Of a DNA stretch of 64,000 nt, positions 35,075 to 44,584 are shown piece after piece. The DNA lies in contig NZ_SMCO01000001.1 of the NCBI RefSeq assembly GCF_004346685.1, positions 124,001-188,000 on the forward strand, written 5' to 3'. The first letter of the stretch is position 1; each line of letters begins with the position of its first letter. A program made the translations under genes and the position numbers. This DNA comes from Sulfurirhabdus autotrophica. GTDB lineage: Bacteria; Pseudomonadota; Gammaproteobacteria; Burkholderiales; SMCO01. The notes under the pieces are model-generated. The model was given only the letters and a program-made list of their open reading frames with translations. It was not told where the DNA came from and searched no databases.

Positions 35075-36058
35075 ATGAGTGATACATCCCAGCGGCCAAT
35101 TATTGTAAAAAAAATCAAGAAGAGCGCTCATGGCCACCACGGTGGTGCCTGGAAAATCGCTTATGCTGATTTTGTGACGGCGATGATGGCTTTCTTTTTG
35201 CTTATGTGGTTATTGGGCTCGACAGCAAAAGGTGACTTGAGTGGTATCGCTGAGTATTTTAAAACGCCTTTGAAAGTTGCACTTGCTGGAGGTTCTGGTA
35301 GCGGTGATAGCTCAAGCGTTATAAAAGGTGGTGGGCAGGATCTGACACGCAGGGCTGGCCAGGTTAAAAAAGGCGAAGTACCCCAGCAAAAAAGATTGAT
35401 CAACCTGGAAGCTGCGAAGCATGAGTTTGAGCGGATGGAAGCGGCTAAACTGGAAGGCTTGAAAAGTAAGCTGAAAGCAGCGATTGCAGCAAACCCTGGT
35501 TTGAGTAAATATAAGGACCAACTGCTGATTGATATTACCAGCGAAGGTTTGCGTATCCAGATTGTTGACGAAAAAAATCGGCCGATGTTTGATAGTGGGC
35601 ATGCAGCCCTGAAGCCATATACACGTGATATTTTGCATGAAATTGGAAAAATTCTGAATGAAGTGCCTAATCGAGTCAGTCTTTCTGGGCATACTGATGC
35701 TACGGTTTATGCAGGAGGGGAAGCGGGCTATAGCAACTGGGAGCTTTCTACCGAAAGGGCCAATGCTTCCCGAAGGGAGTTGATTGTTGGCGGTATGAAT
35801 GAAAATAAAATGTTGCGTGTGGTGGGGCTGGCATCAGCAGTATTATTTGATAAAGAAAACCCGGAAAATCCTATTAACAGGCGAATAAGTATCATCGTCT
35901 TGAACAAGAAAACAGAAGAAGAATTTGCTAAAGAAAGCGGTCCCGTCCAAGAGGTGAAGCCGGCAGAAGAGTCAAGTGAGGGAAGCGATCCTGTGCAGGA
36001 GATCAAAACCAAACCAGTTACTGAAGGGGCGCTGAGTGGAAGTCAGCCCAAGCACTAG
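35075..36058 (+). CDS. motB: Flagellar motor stator protein MotB
   Basis: 327 residues. Single N-terminal membrane helix with the proton-carrying Asp in WKIAYADFVTAMMAFFLLMWLLGS. A plug/linker region follows, then a periplasmic OmpA-like peptidoglycan-binding domain (about 170-280, VSLSGHTDATVYAGGEAGYSNWELSTERANASRRELI). The C-terminal tail is Glu/Ser/Pro-rich. It anchors the stator to the wall. Confidence 0.97.
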   Translation: MSDTSQRPIIVKKIKKSAHGHHGGAWKIAYADFVTAMMAFFLLMWLLGSTAKGDLSGIAEYFKTPLKVALAGGSGSGDSSSVIKGGGQDLTRRAGQVKKGEVPQQKRLINLEAAKHEFERMEAAKLEGLKSKLKAAIAANPGLSKYKDQLLIDITSEGLRIQIVDEKNRPMFDSGHAALKPYTRDILHEIGKILNEVPNRVSLSGHTDATVYAGGEAGYSNWELSTERANASRRELIVGGMNENKMLRVVGLASAVLFDKENPENPINRRISIIVLNKKTEEEFAKESGPVQEVKPAEESSEGSDPVQEIKTKPVTEGALSGSQPKH

Positions 36059-36857
36059 CAAATTTGAATCTAACGTTACTATGCTTTTAATAGCGCGCAT
36101 TCGTAAATTGCCACCTGCAATTCTTGCATTATTTATACAACTAATTGCTTTCTGTAGTTTGTTTCTGGTTATACCTGTTTTCCATCAAGTTGTTGCAGTA
36201 GATTTCTCACCCATGCAACTGGCAGTCATTCAAGGGGTGCTAGCCGTTGCATTCAGTCTGGCTATTCGATTTGCAACCTGGTGGTACGTTATTCAATTCC
36301 TGTTTGCTCCAACATTAATTAGTGCACAGTATCTGCATATTCCTTCTGGCTGGTTCCTGCTGGCATTTTTGTCGCTGGCAATGATTTACTGGAACACTTT
36401 CAGAACTCAAGTGCCACTTTATCTTTCCAGTCGCAAAGCATGGGTGGCGATCAGCGAATTGTTGCCGGCAGAACCCGGTTTCTCTTTTATAGATCTGGGC
36501 TCGGGACTAGGCGGGTTACTGGCGTACCTGAGTAAGGTAAGGCCTGGTGGAAAATATCATGGTATTGAGTCTGCTCCTTTGCCATTTATCTTTAGCTGGT
36601 TGAAAGCGAATTATAAGGGAAGCGCCTTCCAAGTTGCCTGGGGTGATTTCTGGAAGCTTGATTTTGCTAATTATGATGTGGTTTATGCCTATCTATCACC
36701 TGTCCCTATGGTGGAATTGTGGCAAAAGGCACGCTCTGAAATGCGCCCAGGTTCACTTTTTATCAGTAATACTTTTGTTGTTCCGGGGGTTAATCCAACT
36801 CAAGTTGTGCCATTGAATGATTTAAATGACTCAACGCTTTATATTTGGAAAATGTGA
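36036..36857 (+). CDS. Membrane-linked class I SAM methyltransferase, FAM173-like
   Basis: 273 residues. An N-terminal block of three or four hydrophobic helices (about 27-120) precedes a Rossmann methyltransferase: FIDLGSGLGGLLAYLSKV (SAM motif I), YHGIESAPLPFIFSWLK, then WGDFWKLDFANYDVVYAYLSPVPM. This last segment recalls the FAM173/ATPSCKMT lysine methyltransferases that modify membrane protein subunits (resemblance by eye only). The GTG start has GGGG six bases upstream and overlaps the motB end by 23 bases. The stop overlaps the next start (GTGA). The substrate is unknown. Confidence 0.72.
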   Translation: MEVSPSTSKFESNVTMLLIARIRKLPPAILALFIQLIAFCSLFLVIPVFHQVVAVDFSPMQLAVIQGVLAVAFSLAIRFATWWYVIQFLFAPTLISAQYLHIPSGWFLLAFLSLAMIYWNTFRTQVPLYLSSRKAWVAISELLPAEPGFSFIDLGSGLGGLLAYLSKVRPGGKYHGIESAPLPFIFSWLKANYKGSAFQVAWGDFWKLDFANYDVVYAYLSPVPMVELWQKARSEMRPGSLFISNTFVVPGVNPTQVVPLNDLNDSTLYIWKM

Positions 36858-38329
36858 AAATCTCCATGGAAAAGAGCATCGATAACTGGGTTGATGAGTT
36901 CAGGAACAAAGAGATTCCGGTGTTAAGGAAAACTGCAAAGGAATTTCAACGCATGTCTTCCAACACCAGAGATTTAACCCCCTCACGTATTGCAGCTGTG
37001 GTGTATCGAGACCCGTTAATGACACTCAGGATTTTAAGGTTTATTAACGGGATGCACCGTGGCCGGCTGGCAGGGGAAGTGACAACGATTGAGCATGCCA
37101 TCATGATGCTTGGTATAGACCCATTTTTTAAGCAGTTCAGTCAGTTGACTTTTATTGATGACCATCTTGGGTACAGTCGTTATGCTTTTGTTGGGTTGAT
37201 GCGTGTTATTAGCCGTGCTCACCATGCGGCTTATCAGGCATGGGACTGGGCGGTTTTGCGTAACGATGTGAAGGCTGAAGAAGTTTATACCGGAACATTG
37301 GTTCAGTCTCTTGGTGAGCAAATGTTCTGGTGTTTTGCACCTGAAGTGCATCTGGATATTGTAAAGTCCATGCGACAAGATAAATTGCCGTTTATAGAAA
37401 CGCAAAAAGCGCTGCTGGGTTTTGAATTTTCACAATTTCAGATGGCTCTCGCTAGAGCGTGGAATTTGCCGGAGTTATATATCGATTTCATGGACCCGGA
37501 GAATAGTGAACGACCACGAGTGATTGATATTCGACTCGCCGATTCCATTGCCAGACGTTCAGACAGAGGGTGGTATCAGGAGGCCTTGTGGCAAGACATG
37601 AAGGATGTTGCCCTCTTGTTGCGAATGGAAGAAGAACCCATTATTGCCAGAATTCATCAGAATGCCATTATTGCTGCAAGACAATGGGAGTTGTATGGTG
37701 TAACGCCTGCCGCTGCCTGGTTACCTTTGCTGCCAGGAACATGGCCGGAAGATGAAATTCCGGATGAGATCGTGCCTACTGCTATTGAATCTGATGAGGA
37801 AGCGCTATGCTTTATGCCGCAGCCTGCAGTGATGAAGCATGTCATGCAGGAAATTGGTTCGCATCTCGATGGAACCTTTAATTTGCAGCAACTCATGGCA
37901 TTGGTTTTGAAGGGTATGCATGATGGCATTGGATTAAATCGGGTTGTTTTTGCGCTGATGACTCCGGATCGAAAAAGTGTTAAGGCTAAATTTGTGTTGG
38001 GTGCAGAAGCCAATTCTCCTTTACGTCAGTTTGAATATTCGTTAAGTACGCCCCATTTATTTACTCGTTTGATGAGCAAACAGCAAGGCCTATGGTTTAA
38101 TGCTTCAAACAAGGAAAAGTTTGCCCCGCTATTACCAGCAGAAATAATAAAAATAATAGGAGAGGGAGAATTTTTTGCAATGGCTGTGCATATTCATGAT
38201 AAGCCAGTAGGGATGTTTTATGCTGACAGAAAACATGGTGATTGCGAATTAGATGCGCATAGTTATGAAGAATTTAAGGCACTTTGTTTGCGTGCCTCTG
38301 AAGGTTTAGCTCACCTCGCTAAGAAATAG
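36854..38329 (+). CDS. HDOD domain protein with C-terminal GAF-like region
   Basis: 491 residues. The HDOD domain at about 20-230 (SSNTRDLTPSRIAAVVYRDPLMTLRILRFIN, TTIEHAIMMLGIDPFF, VQSLGEQMFWCF) lacks the catalytic HD pair, as is normal for HDOD signalling proteins. The C-terminal part (about 330-490) resembles GAF (LMALVLKGMHDGIGLNRVVFALMTPDR). HDOD proteins tie second-messenger or stress signals to motility; the motAB neighbourhood fits this, but the role is inferred. GTG 36854 overlaps the upstream stop; ATG 36866 is the alternative. The 3' ends overlap the convergent senB. Confidence 0.78.
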   Translation: MKISMEKSIDNWVDEFRNKEIPVLRKTAKEFQRMSSNTRDLTPSRIAAVVYRDPLMTLRILRFINGMHRGRLAGEVTTIEHAIMMLGIDPFFKQFSQLTFIDDHLGYSRYAFVGLMRVISRAHHAAYQAWDWAVLRNDVKAEEVYTGTLVQSLGEQMFWCFAPEVHLDIVKSMRQDKLPFIETQKALLGFEFSQFQMALARAWNLPELYIDFMDPENSERPRVIDIRLADSIARRSDRGWYQEALWQDMKDVALLLRMEEEPIIARIHQNAIIAARQWELYGVTPAAAWLPLLPGTWPEDEIPDEIVPTAIESDEEALCFMPQPAVMKHVMQEIGSHLDGTFNLQQLMALVLKGMHDGIGLNRVVFALMTPDRKSVKAKFVLGAEANSPLRQFEYSLSTPHLFTRLMSKQQGLWFNASNKEKFAPLLPAEIIKIIGEGEFFAMAVHIHDKPVGMFYADRKHGDCELDAHSYEEFKALCLRASEGLAHLAKK

Positions 38330-39278
38330 GCTCACTGATCCGTTTAACCAGATTTAGTAATTCGATTTTTTCTTTTTCTGGTTGAACATAGTGCTTGCGT
38401 TGAGCGCATTGGGTTTTTAAGAGGGAATAAAAAAGCGGGTCTGATTCTGCACGCCAAAGCAATTCGGCTAGCGCTTTTTCATTTCCACATGGAAAATACC
38501 CTGCATAATCCTCGCCTAGCATGCCGATATTACCCGATACCGCAGACGAAATAATCGGAATATCGCCCATCAGTGCTTCACAAATGACGTTTGCCCCTCC
38601 TTCCATTTTAGATGTGATCACCATCAAGTGTGAATGCGCGAGTTTACGGCGCACCTCACTATGAGGTATTTCACCTATCCAGGTATAACGGGAGCTGTAT
38701 TTCATAAGGTTTCTTGCTTCATCTGCCATGGTTTCTTCCATAGCTCGCCCAATATGCGTGATATGAATTTTGGATTGGGGAGGAAGCAGCAGTGTTGCCA
38801 AGGCACTACGAAAAGGATCTTTTTCATCTCGTAGATGACCTATAAGAGAAACTTCAAATCGTCTTTTCGGCGGTGTTTTCTTGATGAGTGGCATCGCTGA
38901 CTGGTACAGAACGTCGGTCTTGATACGGTAGATTTCTGTTAATTCCTGTCGCCCCATATCCTGTAACACCAGTAATCGTGTAGCGAGATTCATGGATTCC
39001 TGTGAGTTTGGATCCGTTTTTATGTCGCGGTATAAATCTGTACCGGTCAGTACGACAATGAGAGGTGAGTTTGGATATAGTGTTGAAAATTGCTTGATGG
39101 AATCATAACTTCGTCGCGCATGCAAAGCGATCATCATATCCGCTTTGTTTCTGTCCCAATGTTGCTGTATTTTTACTTGGTGACCACCTTCTCGAAGATA
39201 TCTGGCCCAGCGTTGTGCAGTGTTGTGGTTACCATTTTTAAAACGCGATGAGGTGGGTGTAATTATAATAATTTTCAT
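38319..39278 (-). CDS. senB: SenB-type selenosugar synthase (TIGR04348 glycosyltransferase family)
   Basis: 319 residues, GT-B fold. The pattern RWARYLREGGHQVKIQQHWDRNKADMMIALHARRSYDSI followed by LIVVLTGTDLYRDI and a C-terminal TSKMEGGANVICEALMGDIPIISSAVSGNIGMLG matches the TIGR04348 family. Members of this family are the SenB selenosugar synthases of selenoneine biosynthesis, which use selenophosphate and a UDP-sugar. The usual partners senA (EgtB-like) and senC/selD are not in this window, so the pathway is unproven here. If they are absent from the genome, another sugar-transfer role is possible. Confidence 0.75.
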   Translation of the reverse strand: MKIIIITPTSSRFKNGNHNTAQRWARYLREGGHQVKIQQHWDRNKADMMIALHARRSYDSIKQFSTLYPNSPLIVVLTGTDLYRDIKTDPNSQESMNLATRLLVLQDMGRQELTEIYRIKTDVLYQSAMPLIKKTPPKRRFEVSLIGHLRDEKDPFRSALATLLLPPQSKIHITHIGRAMEETMADEARNLMKYSSRYTWIGEIPHSEVRRKLAHSHLMVITSKMEGGANVICEALMGDIPIISSAVSGNIGMLGEDYAGYFPCGNEKALAELLWRAESDPLFYSLLKTQCAQRKHYVQPEKEKIELLNLVKRISEPIS

Positions 39279-39534
39279 ATTCAGCTAATCGCGATAGACT
39301 TCTTGAAACGATGCTAAGAAAAACTGGTTAAAATGATAAGCAAAGTGTGTCTGTGTTTGCTTTACAGTAATGCAGCAAAACTGTTTGAGCGGATCATAAA
39401 CAATTAAAGTTTGTGTCGAAGTTAGTTCATTTTACCAATAAATATGCTTTGAATAATGCTTTCCATAAGTTTTAACCTGATTTGAGATAAATATCGTCAT
39501 GTTTGCATCAGAAATTAATAGATAGGTTAACCTT

Positions 39535-40455
39535 TTGAGTATCCAGAAATTTTGGTTTATCAAACAAGGTGAGGCGATTAACGGGCCTTTCCCTGCGGGT
39601 GTCATTACTCAATATTTATTGTTGGGAAGAGTCACACCTACGTATATGGTGAGTCTGGATAAAATTACATGGTCACCTATTAGTGATTTTGACGAATTTC
39701 TGCCAGAAACATTGCCCGAGCAGTCTCCTGGAAATATTGTATTTCAGAAACCGCCTCATTGGCAGATTGAGCGGATAAGTGCTTCTCGCCGTTGGATTGA
39801 CGAGCGAACACGGGATCGGCGTTTAGAGGAGCTTCCAACATCCGAGGCCCCAAAAAGACGCAAGCGGATTGATCGCAGAATGATTGAAAGTAATGAGATA
39901 CGGGCACTGCGTAAACATTTCCTGTATCAATCCTTCAATCGCCCATTAAAATTATCCGATTTGCCACTTTTATCAATCTCACTCGGATTGATCGTATTTG
40001 CAATGTTGTTGTACTTCTATCCGGTTAATCCGGTAAAAGTAGATCTCGGACCTATTCAGGCTGATTGTCATCAAGCTGCGAAACCTCAGGTTAACTGGAA
40101 AGGGTGTGATATGCGAGGAATCTGGTTGCGAGGTGTGAATTTGTCCAGCTCCAATTTAAACCATACTAACTTGAATAGCGTAGAGCTTAGTAATAGTAAT
40201 TTATCTTACGTTAATTTAGCCAATGCAGATATTTCATATGGACGTTTGAACAATGCAGTACTGCTGGGGGCGAATTTAAAACAGGCTAATTTAAGCTATG
40301 CAGAGCTTCGTGGTGCAGATTTAAGCCAGGCGGATTTGAGGGGAGCAAAACTTGATGGTGTAGCCATTGTGGGTGCAAAACTAGATAATGCTGTCTGGCC
40401 AGATGGCTCGATATGTGCACCGGGTTCTATTGGGCACTGTATACCAAAAAATTAA
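39535..40455 (+). CDS. GYF_2 domain, membrane anchor and pentapeptide-repeat protein
   Basis: 306 residues. Residues about 3-50 (FWFIKQGEAINGPFPAGVITQYLLLGRVTPTYMVSLD) form a GYF_2-type domain. A charged Arg/Lys-rich segment (about 80-125) is followed by one membrane helix (about 147-163) and a run of A(D/N)LXX pentapeptide repeats (about 200-290). Pentapeptide repeats fold into a right-handed beta-helix. The topology suggests a cytoplasmic GYF domain and a periplasmic beta-helix. Function is unknown. TTG start with TAGGT upstream. Confidence 0.8.
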   Translation: MSIQKFWFIKQGEAINGPFPAGVITQYLLLGRVTPTYMVSLDKITWSPISDFDEFLPETLPEQSPGNIVFQKPPHWQIERISASRRWIDERTRDRRLEELPTSEAPKRRKRIDRRMIESNEIRALRKHFLYQSFNRPLKLSDLPLLSISLGLIVFAMLLYFYPVNPVKVDLGPIQADCHQAAKPQVNWKGCDMRGIWLRGVNLSSSNLNHTNLNSVELSNSNLSYVNLANADISYGRLNNAVLLGANLKQANLSYAELRGADLSQADLRGAKLDGVAIVGAKLDNAVWPDGSICAPGSIGHCIPKN

Positions 40456-40461
40456 CGTGAT

Positions 40462-41247
40462 ATGAAATTAATTACTTCTCGCGAAAACCCTTTATTTAAA
40501 TCGCTTAAAAAACTTGAATCGTCTGCAAAAGACAGGAAAGTTGAAGCAAAAACGTTGCTCGATGGTGAACACCTTATTGAAGCGTATCTTTCCAGTGGCG
40601 GCATTCCAGAGCTGTTTATTCTAAACGAAGCTGCCGCTAATGGAAGGGCATCAGTTGATTTATTGAAACGGTTGGAACCTGAACGTCTGATTGTCATGCC
40701 AGATGCGTTGTTAAGAGAACTTTCGCCGGTTAAAACGCCAACGGGCATGATTGCACTTATCGCTATTCCAGGTGCTAATGCTGAAACGTCTCAAGCAGAT
40801 TTTTGCGTGATGCTTGAAGATATTCAGGATCCCGGCAATCTCGGCACAATCCTGCGTTCGGCCGCTGGTGCAGGTGCACAACAGGTATATCTTTCCAGCA
40901 AATGCGCTGATGCCTGGTCACCCAAGGTTTTACGCGCGGGGATGGGGGCGCACTTTTGTCTGGTAATCAAGGAAAATGCTGAACTGATAAAAATCGCGGA
41001 TAAATTAATCGGTTCTATTATTGCTACCAGTCTGAATGCAAATAAAAGCCTTTTTGATTTGGATTTAACCGGTCCGGTCACTTTCTTAGTGGGTAATGAA
41101 GGTGCGGGTTTATCCGCTCAGTTGGAAGATGTCGCAACAGAAAAAGTGTCTATTCCCATGCCCGGAAAAATAGAGTCATTAAATGCTGCTTCTGCTGCTT
41201 CAATTTGCTTTTTTGAACGAGTCAGGCAAATTTCTACACGCTCTTAA
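40462..41247 (+). CDS. TrmH/SpoU-family RNA 2'-O-methyltransferase
   Basis: 261 residues. An N-terminal substrate-binding domain (ITSRENPLFKSLKKLESSAKDRKVEAKTLLDGEHLIEAYL) is followed by the SPOUT knot fold: LEDIQDPGNLGTILRSAAGAGAQQVYLS, LVGNEGAGLS, and IPMPGKIESLNAASAASICFFE. It methylates a ribose in rRNA or tRNA using SAM. The exact site (RlmB, TsnR or YsgA type) cannot be told. Confidence 0.88.
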   Translation: MKLITSRENPLFKSLKKLESSAKDRKVEAKTLLDGEHLIEAYLSSGGIPELFILNEAAANGRASVDLLKRLEPERLIVMPDALLRELSPVKTPTGMIALIAIPGANAETSQADFCVMLEDIQDPGNLGTILRSAAGAGAQQVYLSSKCADAWSPKVLRAGMGAHFCLVIKENAELIKIADKLIGSIIATSLNANKSLFDLDLTGPVTFLVGNEGAGLSAQLEDVATEKVSIPMPGKIESLNAASAASICFFERVRQISTRS

Positions 41248-41252
41248 TGTGC

Positions 41253-42083
41253 CTACGATGCTGGATGAGCTTGGTGTAAATGTGCTGCGTGTAGAATCGT
41301 TATGGAAATTTCCTCTACGGATTTGGTAGAGGTATCAAGGTAGGGAATAGCTTCAGAATGGAAAATGCTTTCTGCTTTGCGTATTTCAGCACGGCAGTTA
41401 TCCAGAGAAGCATACTGGCTGTCCGGTTTTCTTTCGCTGCGTATTTTGTGTAGCCTGTCAGGTGTTATGGAAAGACCGTACAATTTTTTCCGGAAGGGCT
41501 GTAATAATTTGGGTAAATGCCCATCGCTAAAGTCATCAGGGGTTAACGGGTAGTTTGCTGCACGAATCCCGTATTGCATCGCCAGATACAAACACGTAGG
41601 GGTTTTACCTGAACGTGAGACGCCAATCAGAATTATATCCGCCAATTCAAAGTTAGCTGTTGTAATACCATCATCATGATTTAAAGTGAAGTTGATTGCG
41701 TCAATCCGGTCGTTATAGGCATCATGATCACTGATGCCATGGGATAAGCCCAAAACATGAGAAGATTCTTCACCCAGCTCTTTTTCAAGTGGCCGTATAA
41801 ACATTTCAAACAAATCCAGTACCAGCCCATTACATGCTGTAATGACATTTCGAGTATTGGGGTTAATTAAGGTGCTAAAAACCAGTGGTCTGACACCTTG
41901 GTCTGAAAACGCCTGGTTGATTTCTATGCAAGCAGTTCGCGCCTTTTCAACAGTATCGATAAAGGGTAAAGTGGTTTTATTAAATGCCGCCCCTTGAAAC
42001 TGGCTAAGAAGCGTGCGGCCCAGCAGTTCAGCAGTAATGCCGGTACGGTCAGAAACATAAAAGACATTTCTTTTGATTGTCAT
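41253..42083 (-). CDS. ppsR: PEP synthase regulatory protein (kinase/pyrophosphorylase)
   Basis: 276 residues, DUF299 family. It inactivates PpsA by ADP-dependent phosphorylation of a Thr and reactivates it by Pi-dependent dephosphorylation. Signatures are [22 protein letters not shown] and the P-loop-like [29 protein letters not shown]. It is divergent from ppsA with about 76 bp between start codons, the common arrangement. Confidence 0.95.
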   Translation of the reverse strand: MTIKRNVFYVSDRTGITAELLGRTLLSQFQGAAFNKTTLPFIDTVEKARTACIEINQAFSDQGVRPLVFSTLINPNTRNVITACNGLVLDLFEMFIRPLEKELGEESSHVLGLSHGISDHDAYNDRIDAINFTLNHDDGITTANFELADIILIGVSRSGKTPTCLYLAMQYGIRAANYPLTPDDFSDGHLPKLLQPFRKKLYGLSITPDRLHKIRSERKPDSQYASLDNCRAEIRKAESIFHSEAIPYLDTSTKSVEEISITILHAAHLHQAHPAS

Positions 42084-42159
42084 TCAAAGTACCTATAGTG
42101 ATATCAATATGAGTATGCTGGATGGCAAAACATGTTGCAAATTAGTTATGGAGTGTTCT

Positions 42160-44535
42160 GTGGAAAAAGATTATATAGCTTGGTTTGAAACATTATCGAT
42201 GAATGATGTTGGCACTGTTGGGGGTAAAAATGCCTCCCTGGGCGAAATGATTAATCAGCTTTCGCATGCTCAAGTTCGTGTTCCCGGTGGTTTCGCAACT
42301 ACTGCCAAAGCGTTTCGTGACTTTCTCACACATAATGGATTGACACAGCGAATTAATGCATCGCTTGAAACATTAGATATCAGCGATATAAAAAAGTTGG
42401 CAGAAACGGGGGCAAAAATTCGCCAGTGGATTGTAGAGGCGCCATTGCAACCAGATCTGGAAGCTTCAATAAAGGAAGCTTTTAATAAAATGCAGGCTGA
42501 GAGTAAAGGTGGGTTATCAGTTGCGGTACGTTCTTCAGCCACTGCAGAAGATTTGCCCGATGCCTCATTTGCTGGCCAGCAGGAAACCTACCTCAATATA
42601 AACGGTATAGAAAACGTGCTGTTAGCGGTCAGAAAGGTATTCGCCTCTTTGTATAACGATAGAGCGATTTCGTACCGCGTGCATAAAGGCTTTATTCATT
42701 CTGAAGTGGCGCTTTCTGCGGGCGTTCAGCGCATGGTGCGCAGTGATATTGGCGCCAGTGGCGTAATGTTTACTTTAGACACCGAATCCGGGTTTCAGGA
42801 TGTTGTTTTGATCACTGCTTCTTTCGGTTTGGGTGAAATGGTTGTTCAGGGTGCGGTAAATCCGGATGAATTTTACGTGCATAAGCCTATGCTGGAAGCG
42901 GGTAAACAGGCAGTCATTCAACGTACGCTTGGTTCAAAAGCCATCAAAATGATTTACTCTAATGACGCTTCAATTGAAGACCCTGTGAAGGTGGTCGATG
43001 TCTCCGAAGCAGAACGGAACCATTTCTGTCTGACAGATATAGATTTACTGGATCTAGCCCAACAGGCCGTTATTATTGAAAAACATTACGGTCGCCCTAT
43101 GGATATTGAATGGGCAAAAGATGGTATAGATGGAGGGCTTTATATTGTGCAAGCCCGCCCCGAAACAGTTACTACACAAGCCAACACCAAAACATTAACA
43201 CGATATCACCTCAAACAGCGTTCCACAGTGCTGATTGAGGGGCGAAGTATTGGGCAGAAAATTGGAAGCGGTAATGTGCGTATTGTGATGGGTACTGGCG
43301 AGATGGAGCGTGTGCAACCAGGTGATGTACTGGTAACGGATATGACAGATCCCGATTGGGAACCAGTCATGAAGCGGGCATCCGCTATTGTTACTAATCG
43401 AGGTGGGCGAACCTGTCATGCAGCCATTATTGCAAGAGAGCTTGGTATACCTGCAGTTGTTGGCTGCGGAAATGCTACGTCAGAGCTAAAAGATGGCGCT
43501 GAAGTGACTGTATCTTGTGCTGAAGGAGATACAGGGTACGTTTACGAAGGCATTCTGGAAAGTGAGATTATTAATTTATCTCTAGATTCTATGCCTAAGT
43601 CGCCAGTTAAAATCATGATGAATGTAGGTAATCCTGAACGCGCTTTTGATTTTCAAGCACTGCCAAATGAAGGCATCGGGTTGGCCCGCCTGGAGTTTAT
43701 CATTGCGAGAACAATTGGTATTCACCCCAAAGCGTTACTTCAATATCCGGATCTTTCAGAAGAATTACGTGAAACAGTGGAAAAACGAAGTGCTGGTTAC
43801 ACTAATCCAGTTAGTTTTTACGTTGATAAAATAGCCGAAGGGGTGGCCACTTTAGCTGCTGCTTTTTGGCCCAAGCCGGTCATTGTGAGGTTGTCAGATT
43901 TTAAGTCCAACGAGTATTCCAATCTCATTGGCGGTAATCTCTATGAACCCAAGGAAGAAAATCCCATGTTGGGGTTTCGAGGTGCTTCTCGCTACATATC
44001 AGATGATTTCCGCGGATGTTTTGAACTGGAATGCCGTGCTATGCTTCAGGTAAGGGAGGAAATGGGACTAACCAATTTACAGATTATGGTGCCATTTGTA
44101 CGTACTATCGACGAAATTAAACAAGTGATTGGATTACTCGAAGAATATGGATTGAAGCGTGGTGAGAACGGCCTGAAAGTGATTATGATGTGCGAAATAC
44201 CTTCTAATGTGATTTTGGCAGATGAATTTTTAAAGCATGTTGATGGATTTTCGATAGGTTCTAACGACCTTACACAGCTAACATTGGGAATAGACAGGGA
44301 TTCCGGGCTGGTTGCAGGGGGCTTTGATGAGCGCAATCCGGCAGTAAAAGCACTATTGCACCAGGCCATTCAAGCTTGTACCAAGGCAGGTAAATATATT
44401 GGTATTTGCGGTCAAGGGCCTTCTGATCACCCGGATTTAGCGCAATGGCTTGTCGAGGAAGGGATCGAAAGTATTTCTCTCAACCCTGATACGGTAGTGG
44501 AAACCTGGATGCTGCTTGCAGGTAAAAAAGTCTGA
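42160..44535 (+). CDS. ppsA: Phosphoenolpyruvate synthase
   Basis: 791 residues, equal to E. coli PpsA. Converts pyruvate, ATP and water to PEP, AMP and Pi for gluconeogenesis. ATP-grasp N-terminus ([41 protein letters not shown]), swivelling His domain ([17 protein letters not shown], with the Thr that PpsR targets next to the catalytic His), and a PEP-binding TIM barrel ([26 protein letters not shown]). The GTG at 42160 is chosen because GGAG lies six bases upstream and [10 protein letters not shown] matches the family start; longer in-frame starts at 42073 and 42148 are less likely. Confidence 0.96.
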   Translation: MEKDYIAWFETLSMNDVGTVGGKNASLGEMINQLSHAQVRVPGGFATTAKAFRDFLTHNGLTQRINASLETLDISDIKKLAETGAKIRQWIVEAPLQPDLEASIKEAFNKMQAESKGGLSVAVRSSATAEDLPDASFAGQQETYLNINGIENVLLAVRKVFASLYNDRAISYRVHKGFIHSEVALSAGVQRMVRSDIGASGVMFTLDTESGFQDVVLITASFGLGEMVVQGAVNPDEFYVHKPMLEAGKQAVIQRTLGSKAIKMIYSNDASIEDPVKVVDVSEAERNHFCLTDIDLLDLAQQAVIIEKHYGRPMDIEWAKDGIDGGLYIVQARPETVTTQANTKTLTRYHLKQRSTVLIEGRSIGQKIGSGNVRIVMGTGEMERVQPGDVLVTDMTDPDWEPVMKRASAIVTNRGGRTCHAAIIARELGIPAVVGCGNATSELKDGAEVTVSCAEGDTGYVYEGILESEIINLSLDSMPKSPVKIMMNVGNPERAFDFQALPNEGIGLARLEFIIARTIGIHPKALLQYPDLSEELRETVEKRSAGYTNPVSFYVDKIAEGVATLAAAFWPKPVIVRLSDFKSNEYSNLIGGNLYEPKEENPMLGFRGASRYISDDFRGCFELECRAMLQVREEMGLTNLQIMVPFVRTIDEIKQVIGLLEEYGLKRGENGLKVIMMCEIPSNVILADEFLKHVDGFSIGSNDLTQLTLGIDRDSGLVAGGFDERNPAVKALLHQAIQACTKAGKYIGICGQGPSDHPDLAQWLVEEGIESISLNPDTVVETWMLLAGKKV

Positions 44536-44545
44536 ATAGGGTTTT

Positions 44546-44580
44546 GTTAGCCAATTTTTTTACCAAATTGGTTAACTTTT
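44546..44580. terminator. Bidirectional terminator between ppsA and feoB
   Basis: GTTAGCCAATTT and AAATTGGTTAAC form a near-perfect 12-bp stem, followed by TTTT in the ppsA direction and preceded by AAAAC on the opposite strand. It lies between two convergent genes 49 bp apart. Confidence 0.75.
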
Positions 44581-44584
44581 CAGG

